Positions 1 through 10,499 are shown, numbered from the stretch's first letter. The stretch is 58,810 nt of DNA from Bacteroides caecigallinarum (GCF_021531075.1 NZ_JADYTJ010000015.1:1-58810), one strand, 5' to 3'. The notes: generated by a model not told the origin, from the sequence alone. Translations and numbers: made by a program.

Positions 1-1498
1 GTTCAGGATAGTAAACCATATATACTTTTTCAGGATAATTCACATCTGTTCCAGAATTTTCGTCTGTTACTTGTGAGTTTATATTATAGCTCCAACTTAA
101 TTCTTTCAAATTTACAGTTATTGTAACATTTATGCTTGTAACATTGTCTTCAGCATCATTAAAGTAGAACTTATTAAGAGAATTATTACTTATTGCCAAT
201 TTGGAATTATCACTTGCGTCTGCTCTATACCATATTCCATCTGCTATAAATTCAAATCCGTAATAATCATTCTTCTGATAAGGTCCATCATAAGTACCCT
301 CATATATTCCATTCTCAGAGTCAATTCTTTGGAGTAGTATCATACTTTCCATTGATGTACCATTCCATCTTTGCATATCTATTGTTGCAGGATATGAGGA
401 CGGAATATCTGTAGCATCATTAGTAGCTGTTATATATGGTAATTCTTCAGGAACATTCATATATAGTATTATGGAATTTTCACCTTGTTCTACATGCAGG
501 GTTATATTATCTGATGTTTTTCCAAATACTAATCCATCATTGGAGTTTGCAAAACCGAATGTATCTGATATTCCTTCGGTACTACCGGTAGTAGCATTGA
601 AAATTCTTGATGTTCCACTAAGAGTAATATTAATATCTTTAGAAGAATCTGATGTATAATTACATATCCAACGGTTATTTTCAATGTCAAAAGACATATC
701 ATCTTGTATGTCACCATTTATAGTTATTGTCGATAATAATGTAGCACTCCATTCTTCGGCTTGTGTATCAATTACTGTATAATAACATCCTGCTATATCC
801 GGGAACCAGAAATTCCATTGATTTGAAGGATCAGAAGAAATCACAAAAGCCTTCTCACTATCTGCAATGTTTCCCCAAATAGAACCATCTCCTTCTTTTA
901 ACCAGAAGTTCTTGTCAGCTATTTTAATACCCAAGAAGCCTCTGTATATACCATCTGCGTTTTCAGAATATAATGTCTTTCCGTTTTCTGTCTTATCTGC
1001 GGCAAGAAGTACTCCCGTATTCATATCCATAACATACGGCGTAACATCAACTTTCACCACATTGCTGTAAGCATAAGGAATATTCTCGCCTGTTGCGCTA
1101 CCAAGGCGGAAGAATACATTATTTACTTCACCAACTTTTGCTCCAAGGCCGTTTACTATTGAATTGAGTTCGCCACCTTTATAAGCTATTGAGTTTGAGG
1201 TTGTTTCATCCTTATATATTTGTCCGGAGAAATCTTCTGACAATGAAATCTCCATATAGTTTTTAGCTTTGGCAGCTGTACCTACAGTTGTATCGTTTAT
1301 CTGTACGTCCTGTCCTTTCCATGCAAATGAAAGAACTACTTTCTGTGATGTTTCAATAGATAATACTACATTATCTGTGGTGGCAATAAGTTCATCTGAA
1401 CCTAAACTCTGGAGATAAATCTTCTCTCCGTCCTTCTCGCAAGATATTAATGCAAGGATTGATGCGAGGGTTAGTAATATTTTATTTAAAGTTTTCAT
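1..1498 (-). CDS. SusE-like outer-membrane lipoprotein, partial (C-terminus beyond left edge)
   Basis: An open frame runs without a stop from the ATG at 1498 to the window edge, giving about 499 residues. The N-terminus is a lipoprotein signal (MKTLNKILLTLASILALISC) with the lipobox Cys at residue 20. The rest is Thr/Ser/Asn-rich beta-sandwich-like sequence with no catalytic motif. Position directly after SusD, in the same direction, matches surface glycan-binding lipoproteins of the SusE/SusF type, which hold oligosaccharides at the cell surface. The family call rests on position, signal and repeated beta-rich character; the ligand cannot be read from the sequence. About 95 bp separate it from the susD stop, so co-transcription is likely. 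Confidence 0.75.
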   Translation of the reverse strand, partial: MKTLNKILLTLASILALISCEKDGEKIYLQSLGSDELIATTDNVVLSIETSQKVVLSFAWKGQDVQINDTTVGTAAKAKNYMEISLSEDFSGQIYKDETTSNSIAYKGGELNSIVNGLGAKVGEVNNVFFRLGSATGENIPYAYSNVVKVDVTPYVMDMNTGVLLAADKTENGKTLYSENADGIYRGFLGIKIADKNFWLKEGDGSIWGNIADSEKAFVISSDPSNQWNFWFPDIAGCYYTVIDTQAEEWSATLLSTITINGDIQDDMSFDIENNRWICNYTSDSSKDINITLSGTSRIFNATTGSTEGISDTFGFANSNDGLVFGKTSDNITLHVEQGENSIILYMNVPEELPYITATNDATDIPSSYPATIDMQRWNGTSMESMILLQRIDSENGIYEGTYDGPYQKNDYYGFEFIADGIWYRADASDNSKLAISNNSLNKFYFNDAEDNVTSINVTITVNLKELSWSYNINSQVTDENSGTDVNYPEKVYMVYYPE

Positions 1499-1593
1499 GT
1501 AATTGAGTTTTTAAGTTTTTGAGTTCTATAGTTTTTAAGTTTATTGGGTTAAGTATCTATTAACTGATAAACTTACCTACTTATAAACTAATA

Positions 1594-3198
1594 TTAATAC
1601 TCTTCATTCTTCAGATTTGGATTGGCTGTAAGTTCTGCCGACGGAATAGGATAGTAATTGTATTTACTTTCAACAGATGTTCCATCACTTACACCACCCT
1701 TGAACTCCCACAAATAGTCAGCGGTAGTAAAGAGGTTGAAGCGTATAAGGTCTGTACGTCTGGTGCATTCCCAGTAAAGCTCACGTGCACGTTCGTCAAG
1801 GAAGAAGCGGAAGTTATTTCCTGTGAGAACTGTTTCCGCTACATTTTGGCTGTTATCACCAAAGGCACGTTCTCTCAAAGCATTTACATATCCTACAGCA
1901 GTAGCCATATCTCCGTTTCCGCCACGAGCGGTAGCCTCAGCATACATCAGATATACATCTGCCAGCCTGAATAACGGATAGTCTGTATTTACACCTCCTA
2001 TATCTGTATTTGAGGCAGCTTCTCCATTGTCGTTCAGATTTGTCCATTTTTCAACAAGCCATCCGGTAGAAGCATCTTCCAGAGAGGTTACTTCTTGTGT
2101 CTGTCCGTCTTTATAGAAACATCTTCTGCTGTCACCGTCCTCAAACAGGTTTGAAACAGCCTGACATATTCTCATTGACCCCCATCCTTTAGTCACTCCA
2201 TAATCAGCAGGATTCTGTGTGGCTGATGTTTGGCTAATAGCACCACATACCATATATGTTGATGAACCCCAGGAAATGGTGGTATTTGCATCTACAGGAA
2301 GAGTAAAAATAATTTCATTAGTACGCAGATGGTTGTCTGCATTGAAAAGTCTTCTGTAACAATCTATAGTATAGTCATTATTTACATCAACTTCCAGTGA
2401 ATATCCTTGACCTATAGCACTCTGGCATGCTGCAACACATTCGTTATATCTTGGTTCACCAATATAAGTCTGGGCATTCAGATATAGTTTTGCAAGCAGT
2501 GTATATGCAGCACCTTTCGATGCACGACCATAAGGACATTCGTCTTTGCTCAGAAGGTCATTTTCTATCGCTTTAAGTTCAGATTCGATATATCCGAACA
2601 TATCCTTTGCCATATAGCGTGGAGGAATGTAGCTTCCCACAGGGTCGTTTTCTGTTACGAAAGGAATGTTTCTGAACAAGTCCATTGCATGATAGTAGAA
2701 AAGGGCACGCATGAAACGGGCTTCTGCACGATAATGTACTATTTCGTTGCGTTCGCTTTCTGTGAAACCGTTTATCTTTTCGTCTGTCGCATTACGCAGA
2801 AATTCGTTGCAGAGAGCAATGTTATAGTATATACGATAATACATGTCGGCTACCCAAGGATTGTTGGCATCCCATGAAAGGTTGCTTATATCGGCCAGAT
2901 TATCACCACTGAGCCATGTATATGCCACTTCATCTGTTCCTACTTCCTGAAGATTGAAATAGCAACGTATATAATCATGTCCGTAATTGCTTGAAAGGTC
3001 AAGGTTACCGTCTTTTCCTTGTCCTGTTGTTACCATTGATGTATATATCTTACCAAGTACGCTTTTATAGTTCTGCAGGTTGGTATATACACTTTCCGAA
3101 GTAATTTCTTCATGTGGATACTGGTCAAGGTCACCTACGCAAGATGTAGCAAACATTGCGGCAGTACACATTGACAATATGTAGATATATTTTTTCAT
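1594..3198 (-). CDS. RagB/SusD family nutrient-uptake lipoprotein
   Basis: This 534-residue protein starts with a lipoprotein signal (MKKYIYILSMCTAAMFATSC, Cys 20) followed by the DLDQYP stretch seen after the lipid anchor in many SusD proteins. An alpha-helical TPR-like N-terminal part (with RAEARFMRALFYY near residue 155) and the C-terminal RARELYWECTRRTDLIRF region are family hallmarks. SusD lipoproteins cap the SusC porin and deliver glycans or peptides to it. It follows SusC by 180 bp, and that gap carries a CTAG/GTCAAC repeat. The substrate is unknown. Length is normal for the family. Confidence 0.95.
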   Translation of the reverse strand: MKKYIYILSMCTAAMFATSCVGDLDQYPHEEITSESVYTNLQNYKSVLGKIYTSMVTTGQGKDGNLDLSSNYGHDYIRCYFNLQEVGTDEVAYTWLSGDNLADISNLSWDANNPWVADMYYRIYYNIALCNEFLRNATDEKINGFTESERNEIVHYRAEARFMRALFYYHAMDLFRNIPFVTENDPVGSYIPPRYMAKDMFGYIESELKAIENDLLSKDECPYGRASKGAAYTLLAKLYLNAQTYIGEPRYNECVAACQSAIGQGYSLEVDVNNDYTIDCYRRLFNADNHLRTNEIIFTLPVDANTTISWGSSTYMVCGAISQTSATQNPADYGVTKGWGSMRICQAVSNLFEDGDSRRCFYKDGQTQEVTSLEDASTGWLVEKWTNLNDNGEAASNTDIGGVNTDYPLFRLADVYLMYAEATARGGNGDMATAVGYVNALRERAFGDNSQNVAETVLTGNNFRFFLDERARELYWECTRRTDLIRFNLFTTADYLWEFKGGVSDGTSVESKYNYYPIPSAELTANPNLKNEEY

Positions 3199-3254
3199 GA
3201 GTTTATGAGTTTATAAGTTTAACTTCGTTGACCGTTGGTTGTTAGTTTTTTTAA

Positions 3255-3377
3255 GTTACAAGTTGACGAGTTGACAAGTTGACGAGGTTTCCTATTTCCT
3301 AGTTTCTAGTCCCTGATATCTAAAACCTTGTTTCCTTGTAACTGAAACCTTGTCAACTAATAAATCGCCTTGTCAAC
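3255..3377. repeat. CTAG/GTCAAC composite inverted repeat between susC and susD
   Basis: On the + strand the gap has a left arm of AGTTGACGAG and AGTTGACAAG words ending in GAGG, then ttt, then a right arm starting with CCT and holding CTAGTTTCTAGTCCC and two CCTTGTCAAC words. The arms are largely complementary. It belongs to the interspersed family seen in at least nine other gaps of this window. Confidence 0.7.
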
Positions 3378-3378
3378 T

Positions 3379-6339
3379 TTAGAAATTAAGACCAATGTTT
3401 AAAGAGAATGTTCTTGGACGAGGATAGAACGTATTGTCCATTCCGTTCGGTACTTCCGGGTCCACTCCGCTGTATTTTGTTATGCAGAATACGTTCTGTA
3501 CCATTGCACTGACATTCAAATTGCAGGTATTGAATATCTTTCCGAAATTATACCCCAAAGTAAGGTTATCCATTTTCAGGAACGATGCATTCTCTACATA
3601 ATAGTCAGACAAATGCTGGCGTGTCTGGAAACCTGTTTCAAGATAACTTGCCGACAGATTGTTGAGCTGTGCAGCATTGTAGCTCATTGTTTCCATAGCT
3701 CCGGTGTTCATAGCCATTCCGTTATATACATAGTTGCCTATGTTGGCTCTGAAACTCATTCCGAGATTCCAGTTCTTCCAGTTGAGCGATGTGCTCAGTC
3801 CCATGATATAGTCTGGTGCCGGAGAGTGATAACGGTATAAGTCGTCTGAGTTTATCACACCGTCCTTGTTGAGGTCCGCATATGCTCCTTCGATAGGCTT
3901 TCCTGTCTTTTCATCGTAAAGTTGTTTGTAAACGTAGAACATGTAAGGTTCATATCCTTCAGTAAGTGTCTGGAACTGATATCCGTCTATTGAAGGACCT
4001 ACAGGAGTGTTTGTCACTTCCCCTCCTTCGACGATAGAAAGATTCTTAACCTTCATTTTCTGCCATGTCATGTTGAAACTGATATCCCAGCTGAAGTCCT
4101 TTGTCTTTATAGGAGTGGCATTCAGTGAGAATTCTATACCCTGGCTGTCAACATTACCTACGTTTGTTGTGATAGTCTTGTCGAATGTAGAACCTGCTGC
4201 TGCCGGAACAGTGGCGATAAGGTCTTTAGTCTGACGTGTATAATAGTCGAAACTACCTGTGATACGGTCTTCAAGGAATCCGAAATCGAAACCATAGTTC
4301 CATGAAGTTGTAGTTTCCCATTTCAGGTCTGATACATACGATTCAGGACGATAAGTATAAATATATTCATCTCCCATTATAGCCTGTGCGCCGTCCTGGC
4401 TCAGTGTATATACCGGAAGATAGTTATAGTTGCCTATACCGTCCTGCTGTCCTGTAACACCATAGCTGGCACGCAGTTTCAATGTGCTCAGCACATTCTG
4501 GTTCTTCATGAACTCTTCTTCTGAGATTCTCCATCCCAGAGCTACAGAAGGGAATGTACCCCATCTCTGTTCTTTTGCAAAACGTGAAGTGGCATCACGG
4601 CGTACAGTAGCTGTGAGCATATATTTTGAGCCGAATGAATAATTCAAACGTCCATAGTATGACAGAAGAACGTGTCTTTCGTCTGTAGCCTTATACGAAG
4701 TCTGTATTTCGCCTGCCGCATTCATGCTTGCCGAAGCCGGATTTACAGATTTCCAGTACTGATAGTCGTAACCTACAGTCGCGTCGAAACTGCTGTTCAG
4801 CGACTCTACCATCTTGTTATAGTTGGCATAGATTGTAAGAAGTCTGTTTTCATTCTTCTGCGGGCCGTACGGATAGTAGTAACCGCCTGTAGTATAATAT
4901 TGTGCAGCTTCAGGATTAACATAGTCTGAACCTTCACCCTGCGCATAGTCGTAACCTAATGTAGCATGTAGTTTCAATTCCGGAAGGAAATGCATACGAT
5001 AGTCAACATCGAAGTTACCTATGAAACGTATGACCTTACTGTGCGCATCGCGCTGTTCCAATAATCCGAGAGGGTTCAATACACCACCTGTTACAGGCTT
5101 ACCGTCGCTTGCAAGTCCTTCGGTATATCCACCGAATGCGTCATTTCCGGAATAAACCGGTATGGTAGGATTCATGGTAGAAGCTCCCCATATTGCACTG
5201 GTGTTTGCAAACTGGTTCTTGTTCATTGATGCCTTGGCATTGATATTGAATTTCAGATGGTCGTCAAAGAATGACGGCGACAATGACAAGCTACCTGTTA
5301 CTCTGTTTGCGTTGTCAGTCTTGAGCAGACCGTCCTGATTGTAATATCCTACAGAAACACGTACAGGAAGGTTAGGAAGAACCTTGCCGGACAGACTAAG
5401 ATTATTATCAGTACCGAATGCATTATGATAAATATAGCCGTTCCAGTCAGTTCTTTCAGAGCCCAACAAAGCCTGTTGTGCAGCTGTTCCCTGAGTCTTT
5501 ACTACATTTACGAATTCGTCATAACTCAGCATATCGGCCATGCGTGTGCGTGTCTGGATAGAGTTTGTTGTGCTGAATGTCACTTTAAGCTTGTCTGATG
5601 TTCCTTTCTTTGTAGTAATAATAATGACACCGTTCGATGCACGCGAACCATAGATGGCTGTAGAAGAAGCATCCTTGAGGATTGTCATGCTTTCAATGTC
5701 GTTAGGATTGATGAGGCTAAGGAAATTTCCGTCATTACCGCTGATACCACCCTGTTCCAAAGGTACACCGTCAAGAACGATAAGAGGATCGTTGCTGGCA
5801 TTAAGTGAAGCACCTCCACGTACACGTATTGTACTGCCGGCAGTAGGCGAACCGCTGTTTGACATAATCTGTACTCCTGAAATTTTTCCGTTGATAAGCT
5901 GCTCAGGAGAACTTACCAGACCAGTGTTGAAATCTTCGCTTGAAACGTTGGTTACAGAACCTGTAAGGTCGCTTTTTCTTTGCGTTCCATATCCTATAAC
6001 TACTACATCACTAAGCATCTGAGTGTCCGGCACAAGTTTTACACTCATAGTCTTCCTGTCAGAGGACAATACTTGAGTATTATATCCTATATAAGAAAAC
6101 TGGATATTGCTTCCTTTCGGAACTTCAAGAGTAAACTTCCCGTCAAAGTCAGTGATAGTACCTGTTTTTGTACCTACTGCTAGAACACTTGCTCCGATAA
6201 GCGGCTCGTTGTTTTCGTCCAAAACTGTACCTGTGATGATTACATTCCCTGCCTGTTGTGCCAGGATTGTGAAAGTATTTCCGGCGCAGATTACCGAGAG
6301 TAATAATACTTTCAGAAAAAATTTAATGTTGCCTTTCAT
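3379..6339 (-). CDS. SusC/RagA family TonB-linked outer membrane protein
   Basis: This 986-residue TonB-dependent transporter has a signal peptide (about residues 1-28), a carboxypeptidase-D-like regulatory domain (about 30-110, with GTVLDENNEPLIGASV and DFDGKFTL), a plug domain starting near VVVIGYGTQRKSDLTGSV (about 112-230) and a C-terminal beta-barrel ending in FSLNIGLNF with the terminal aromatic residue. The VIGYGTQ(K/R) motif is typical of SusC. It imports a ligand captured by the SusD and SusE partners encoded downstream. There is no N-terminal secretin/TonB STN domain, so anti-sigma signalling through FecR is unlikely; the adjacent hybrid two-component gene is the probable regulator. 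Length and domains are complete. Confidence 0.96.
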   Translation of the reverse strand: MKGNIKFFLKVLLLSVICAGNTFTILAQQAGNVIITGTVLDENNEPLIGASVLAVGTKTGTITDFDGKFTLEVPKGSNIQFSYIGYNTQVLSSDRKTMSVKLVPDTQMLSDVVVIGYGTQRKSDLTGSVTNVSSEDFNTGLVSSPEQLINGKISGVQIMSNSGSPTAGSTIRVRGGASLNASNDPLIVLDGVPLEQGGISGNDGNFLSLINPNDIESMTILKDASSTAIYGSRASNGVIIITTKKGTSDKLKVTFSTTNSIQTRTRMADMLSYDEFVNVVKTQGTAAQQALLGSERTDWNGYIYHNAFGTDNNLSLSGKVLPNLPVRVSVGYYNQDGLLKTDNANRVTGSLSLSPSFFDDHLKFNINAKASMNKNQFANTSAIWGASTMNPTIPVYSGNDAFGGYTEGLASDGKPVTGGVLNPLGLLEQRDAHSKVIRFIGNFDVDYRMHFLPELKLHATLGYDYAQGEGSDYVNPEAAQYYTTGGYYYPYGPQKNENRLLTIYANYNKMVESLNSSFDATVGYDYQYWKSVNPASASMNAAGEIQTSYKATDERHVLLSYYGRLNYSFGSKYMLTATVRRDATSRFAKEQRWGTFPSVALGWRISEEEFMKNQNVLSTLKLRASYGVTGQQDGIGNYNYLPVYTLSQDGAQAIMGDEYIYTYRPESYVSDLKWETTTSWNYGFDFGFLEDRITGSFDYYTRQTKDLIATVPAAAGSTFDKTITTNVGNVDSQGIEFSLNATPIKTKDFSWDISFNMTWQKMKVKNLSIVEGGEVTNTPVGPSIDGYQFQTLTEGYEPYMFYVYKQLYDEKTGKPIEGAYADLNKDGVINSDDLYRYHSPAPDYIMGLSTSLNWKNWNLGMSFRANIGNYVYNGMAMNTGAMETMSYNAAQLNNLSASYLETGFQTRQHLSDYYVENASFLKMDNLTLGYNFGKIFNTCNLNVSAMVQNVFCITKYSGVDPEVPNGMDNTFYPRPRTFSLNIGLNF

Positions 6340-6363
6340 ATAAGTATTAATTTTTTGTTATTG

Positions 6364-6371
6364 CAAAAATA
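6364..6371 (-). promoter_or_regulatory. Candidate -7 box for the susCDE operon
   Basis: CAAAAATA on the + strand is TATTTTTG on the minus strand, matching the Bacteroides -7 consensus TAnnTTTG, 25 bp before the susC start. The nearest TTTG-like -33 element sits only 16 bp away, so the match is partial. Confidence 0.45.
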
Positions 6372-6411
6372 TAAAACATAGGAAAAGCAAAGGGAAAAAT
6401 ATTGGACATAT

Positions 6412-6458
6412 AAGGATATAAATCAGACAATCTTATTTTTTGTCCTATTTATATCCTT
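6412..6458. promoter_or_regulatory. 19-bp inverted repeat between the regulator gene and susC
   Basis: AAGGATATAAATcaGACAA (6412-6430) is repeated in inverted orientation at 6440-6458 with 17 of 19 bases matching and a 9-bp loop. It lies 41 bp upstream of the susC -7 box. It could be the binding site of the hybrid two-component regulator, which activates its SusC operon in this family, or a terminator hairpin of the regulator gene. The 12-bp core AAGGATATAAAT is perfectly conserved in both arms. Confidence 0.5.
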
Positions 6459-6472
6459 TTTCAGCCATTATA

Positions 6473-9400
6473 TTACTGTCCGTTGTCCGAAATATACTGC
6501 TTTGGAGTTTTCCCGAACACGCTTTGGAAACACTTTGAGAAATAAGACGGGTTTGAATATCCCACCATATACATAACCTCTGCTATTGTAAATTTCTTCT
6601 GTTGTAGTAGCATTGCCGCTTTTTTCATTCTTATTGATTTTATGTATTCCACGGGTGACATTCCGGTTAGTTGTTTTATTTTTCTATATATCTGTTTGCT
6701 TCCTGTACCGGACAATTCACATAATCCGTTCACATTAAGATTACTGTCAGCCATATGATCTTCTATAATCTTAGTGATGTTTATCAGGAATTTTTCATCA
6801 GATGATGTACTTTCCTCCATCTGTTTAGGCGAACCGATAGTTTCTATTCTGGCCTGTGCCTCAAAAGTCTCTTTTTTGTGTATGAGCATTTCTATTTTTC
6901 CTATCAATATTTCTGCATTGAAAGGTTTCTGTATGAAAGCATCTATCTGTAACTTTATACTGTTCTTTATTGTTTCTGTATCGTCCTTTGCCGAAAGCAT
7001 GATTATCGGTATAGTGATAGTAGGCATATTCTTCTTAAGGATTTTGCACATCTCCAGTCCATTCATTACAGGCATCATATAGTCTGTGACTATAAGATCC
7101 GGTCTCACAGTCTCTATTATATTCAATCCTTCTTTACCGTTCGAAGCATATATACATCTGTATTTACCGGCCAGTATATGTTTTATCATATTGTATACAT
7201 CTTTATTATCGTCTACAATAAGTATTACCTGCAGGTGTGAATCTGTATCATTTATATTTTCATTCTTTTCAGATTCTGTACAATTCAATTCCTTGTCGAC
7301 AGGGAATGTCAGTGTAAAGGTAGTTTCTCCGTTTCCCGACGATACATCCACACTTCCTTTATGCAGTTCTGTGTATGTTTTAACCAGATAAAGTCCTATT
7401 CCTGTACCTTCAAAATGGTTCTTTGTGGCCGACGACTGGAAAAATCTCTGGAAAATATACGGCAGTTCATTCTCCGGTATTCCTATTCCATTGTCCGAGA
7501 CCCTTATGTCCACCTTGCTGTTTTCCTCGCTATAGTCTATTGACACAGATATGTTTCCTTCCGAAGGAGTATATTTTATGGCATTTGTCAGCAGATTGCT
7601 CACTATGGATTCCAGTTTTATGACATCCATATCCACAAACAGCTTGTCTGTATTCGATGTAAAGTTCCAGTTATGCCTGTTTACACTTTCTTCATCCCTT
7701 AATTTCAGATATATCTCTCGGGTAAACGATACGAGTTCTATTCTGGAGGTTATGAGTATATGCTCACTGTCCTCCATTCTGTTCATTTCTATCAGTTTAT
7801 GTATCTTGGCATTCAGATTTACCGCATTTCTGTACACTATATCCAGCATTTCCTTCTGTTCCGGGTCCTTTACGTCGAGCAGCAGTTTGCTTACAGGTGT
7901 AACTATCATTCCCACAGGACTTTTCAGGTCATGCGAGAGGTTCGACATAAACTTTATCTTTTGTCTGGTCTGTTCCAGTATCTTCTTCTTTTCCAGTTTC
8001 TCCAGATGCAGCCTGTTCTTGACAATAAAGAAATTTATTACCCAGCAGACTAATCCTACAGTCAGCAGAAAATATATAACTTTGGCTGCTACAGACAGAT
8101 ACCATGGCGGCAGAATATTTATTGAAGCTATTCTGTATCCGGCATCATCGTTCTCGCTATGTTTGACATATAGCTCAAACTTGCCGTAAGGCATATTATT
8201 ATAGACTATTATATTTGAATTGCTGTTCACATAATGCCATTCGGAATCTATTTTAGGCATCATATACATGAATCCGCTTCTTTGTGACTCGTTATATCTG
8301 AAATCGGAAAACTCAAATACAAGGTTATTCTCCGTATGGTCGAGCGTAAAACTATTGTTCTCTATAATACCTTTCGATATATAGTTGTTGTTGGCGGACA
8401 ATGCTGTCAGATATATCCGTGGAGCGTAGTCTGTGGTATGTATTATTTCAGGCTCGCAGAAACCTATACCATCATAACTGCCCATATAAACCTTCCCTGC
8501 AGGCTTGTCATAATATATACTGCTGAATATCTTATCGTTGATATTTATTCTTTTTATTCCGGCTGTTTGCCTGTTTATATAGTACAGACCTTTGGCAGAT
8601 GCTACCCATATGTTGTCTTCCACCTCTACCAGATGCAATATATTATTATCCTTCCAGTCCGTATCAATCCTTGTCATGTTTCCGGAGTACGGGTCTATCT
8701 TCGATACGCTGATGTTGGTACTTACCCATACCATACCGTCCGAATCGCAAATAAGAAATTCCGGAAACTCGTCATTCTCCGTACATACCGAGTAGTTATA
8801 TATCTTTTTGTTGTTTCTGCTTATCCTCTGTATCTCTTTAGTGTTATACATCAGGACCCACGCATCTCCGTTTTTGTCTATCAGTGCCTGTTTCACGAAC
8901 ATGCTTTTCAATCCGTTGTCGGTCGAAAAATTCCTGTCTGCAATACATATTCCTGATTCCGAAGCCTTTAATTTGTCCTTGTTTACTACAAACAGCCCTC
9001 CCAGGCAACTGCTTATCCAAAGGTTATTGTCATTGTCCTCCGAAATATAATAAGCCCAGTTGGAATTGCATGTATGCGTAGAATCCATAATAGTATAATG
9101 CACGAACTGCCTGGACCTTTCGTCATACCGTTCTATGCTGCCGTCTGTGGCAATCCACAGATTCTGCGAGCTGTCCTCGAATATGTGTCTTATTCTGTTA
9201 TGAGATAACTCCGAACCCTTCTTCCCGACCTTGAACCATCTGCTGTTGGCCGTATCTTTATACCCTTCGGTCATAAGAAGTCCGTCAGTACCACCAAACC
9301 AGTTTCTGCCTCTACTGTCCGTAAGAATGGTGTAAAACATATTACCGTCGTTGGTATTGCTCAGCTCCCATACAGGTATGAATGTGTATTGTCTGTTATT

Positions 9401-10351
9401 GTCGGTAAATGAAATGCCATTATCGGTTCCCAACCATATATTCTGTTTGTTGTCGGTAGTTATACACCATATTATATTGTTAGGTATGGAATTGCTGTTT
9501 CTTGAATCGTGCAGATAATGTCTTTGCGTATTTCCATCGGCCGAATAGATATATAGTCCATTGTCTGTTCCGATAAGAAGATTCTTTTCCGAGTCATAGT
9601 TCAGCGACTTTATTGAGTTGTCGGCAAAGTATGGCACAAGCTCTGCACTCTGCTTTTGCACATCATAGCAAAACAGATTACCCTCAGTGCCAATCCATAT
9701 ACACTGCCTGCCCTTGTCCTCGAAAAGGACATTTACAAATATGTTCTTCCATTTATTGTCAGACGGGATATTTATAATCCTTACATCATTGTTTTCATCT
9801 ATACTGCACAATCCATTATAAGTACCTACATACACCGTACCGTTTTCAGACCTTATAATCGAATAGACAGCCTTATGAGGTAGTTTTTCTGAAGGGAATT
9901 CATAAACCTCAGCCGTTTCAGTGTTATATCTGAACAATCCGTTCAGCGTACCTATCCACAGTTCGTTGCCGGATATTGCCAGACATCTTATATCCTTAAT
10001 ATTCTCCGTAGCCGGATTATGGTATTTCCCCAATCTCATGTCATATGAAATCAGCCCGTTATCTGTACCTAGGAATATAGAATCGGAAAATATCAGTCCG
10101 CAATATATTCTCATCTCATAATTCCCTTTATCCTCTTTGTGTTTAAAAAAAGAATAACCGTCGTAACTGAAAAGACCTTTGTTTGTTCCTACCCATATCA
10201 TGCCAATAGAATCCTGCATTATGCAGCCTATTACAGATGCATCCGTATTGGTATGCATCCTGTTGAACTGCATATATGGGGATGACTGCCCGTAAAGTGC
10301 TGATATAGCAACGGTTATGAATATTATAACTGCGGTAAGGATATTTCTCAT
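6473..10351 (-). CDS. Hybrid two-component system sensor/regulator (HTCS)
   Basis: This 1292-residue single-chain regulator has a signal peptide (about 1-21), a long periplasmic part with repeated two-bladed-propeller motifs such as IWVGTNKGLF and IWIGTLNGLF-like strings (about 30-690), a Y_Y_Y domain (about 690-755), a transmembrane helix (about 768-790), a histidine kinase with the H-box SHDLKSP (about 823) and ATPase boxes NLLTNAIKY, DNGIGIP and GTGIGLYLV, a receiver domain (VDDN, phospho-Asp in VTDYMMP, K in QKPF) and a C-terminal AraC-type helix-turn-helix (about 1190-1288). HTCS proteins sense a periplasmic oligosaccharide and activate the neighbouring Sus-like operon. All kinase and receiver key residues are present. 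The start gives a clean signal peptide. Confidence 0.96.
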   Translation of the reverse strand: MRNILTAVIIFITVAISALYGQSSPYMQFNRMHTNTDASVIGCIMQDSIGMIWVGTNKGLFSYDGYSFFKHKEDKGNYEMRIYCGLIFSDSIFLGTDNGLISYDMRLGKYHNPATENIKDIRCLAISGNELWIGTLNGLFRYNTETAEVYEFPSEKLPHKAVYSIIRSENGTVYVGTYNGLCSIDENNDVRIINIPSDNKWKNIFVNVLFEDKGRQCIWIGTEGNLFCYDVQKQSAELVPYFADNSIKSLNYDSEKNLLIGTDNGLYIYSADGNTQRHYLHDSRNSNSIPNNIIWCITTDNKQNIWLGTDNGISFTDNNRQYTFIPVWELSNTNDGNMFYTILTDSRGRNWFGGTDGLLMTEGYKDTANSRWFKVGKKGSELSHNRIRHIFEDSSQNLWIATDGSIERYDERSRQFVHYTIMDSTHTCNSNWAYYISEDNDNNLWISSCLGGLFVVNKDKLKASESGICIADRNFSTDNGLKSMFVKQALIDKNGDAWVLMYNTKEIQRISRNNKKIYNYSVCTENDEFPEFLICDSDGMVWVSTNISVSKIDPYSGNMTRIDTDWKDNNILHLVEVEDNIWVASAKGLYYINRQTAGIKRININDKIFSSIYYDKPAGKVYMGSYDGIGFCEPEIIHTTDYAPRIYLTALSANNNYISKGIIENNSFTLDHTENNLVFEFSDFRYNESQRSGFMYMMPKIDSEWHYVNSNSNIIVYNNMPYGKFELYVKHSENDDAGYRIASINILPPWYLSVAAKVIYFLLTVGLVCWVINFFIVKNRLHLEKLEKKKILEQTRQKIKFMSNLSHDLKSPVGMIVTPVSKLLLDVKDPEQKEMLDIVYRNAVNLNAKIHKLIEMNRMEDSEHILITSRIELVSFTREIYLKLRDEESVNRHNWNFTSNTDKLFVDMDVIKLESIVSNLLTNAIKYTPSEGNISVSIDYSEENSKVDIRVSDNGIGIPENELPYIFQRFFQSSATKNHFEGTGIGLYLVKTYTELHKGSVDVSSGNGETTFTLTFPVDKELNCTESEKNENINDTDSHLQVILIVDDNKDVYNMIKHILAGKYRCIYASNGKEGLNIIETVRPDLIVTDYMMPVMNGLEMCKILKKNMPTITIPIIMLSAKDDTETIKNSIKLQIDAFIQKPFNAEILIGKIEMLIHKKETFEAQARIETIGSPKQMEESTSSDEKFLINITKIIEDHMADSNLNVNGLCELSGTGSKQIYRKIKQLTGMSPVEYIKSIRMKKAAMLLQQKKFTIAEVMYMVGYSNPSYFSKCFQSVFGKTPKQYISDNGQ

Positions 10352-10491
10352 CGATATGTGTCTTTATGTATGGATAATAGTTACAAACACAAAAATAGAA
10401 AATATATTTCGTATTTCTGCAGTTTACCACTACATTCTGTATGTTTGCCACCATATCAGTCAAGTCTGTTTTCTTAGAACATTTTTATTAC

Positions 10492-10499
10492 TACATTTG
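10492..10499 (+). promoter_or_regulatory. -7 box of the small periplasmic protein gene
   Basis: TACATTTG fits TAnnTTTG exactly. A weak T-rich -33 element (TTTTC, around 10469) lies 18-19 bp upstream. The ATG at 10542 follows 42 bp later. Confidence 0.55.

Noticed and set aside
1..10351. Complete polysaccharide utilization locus with enzymes
   Set aside because: Only regulator, SusC, SusD and a partial SusE-like gene are inside; no glycoside hydrolase, lyase or sulfatase is present in the window, so the substrate cannot be named.
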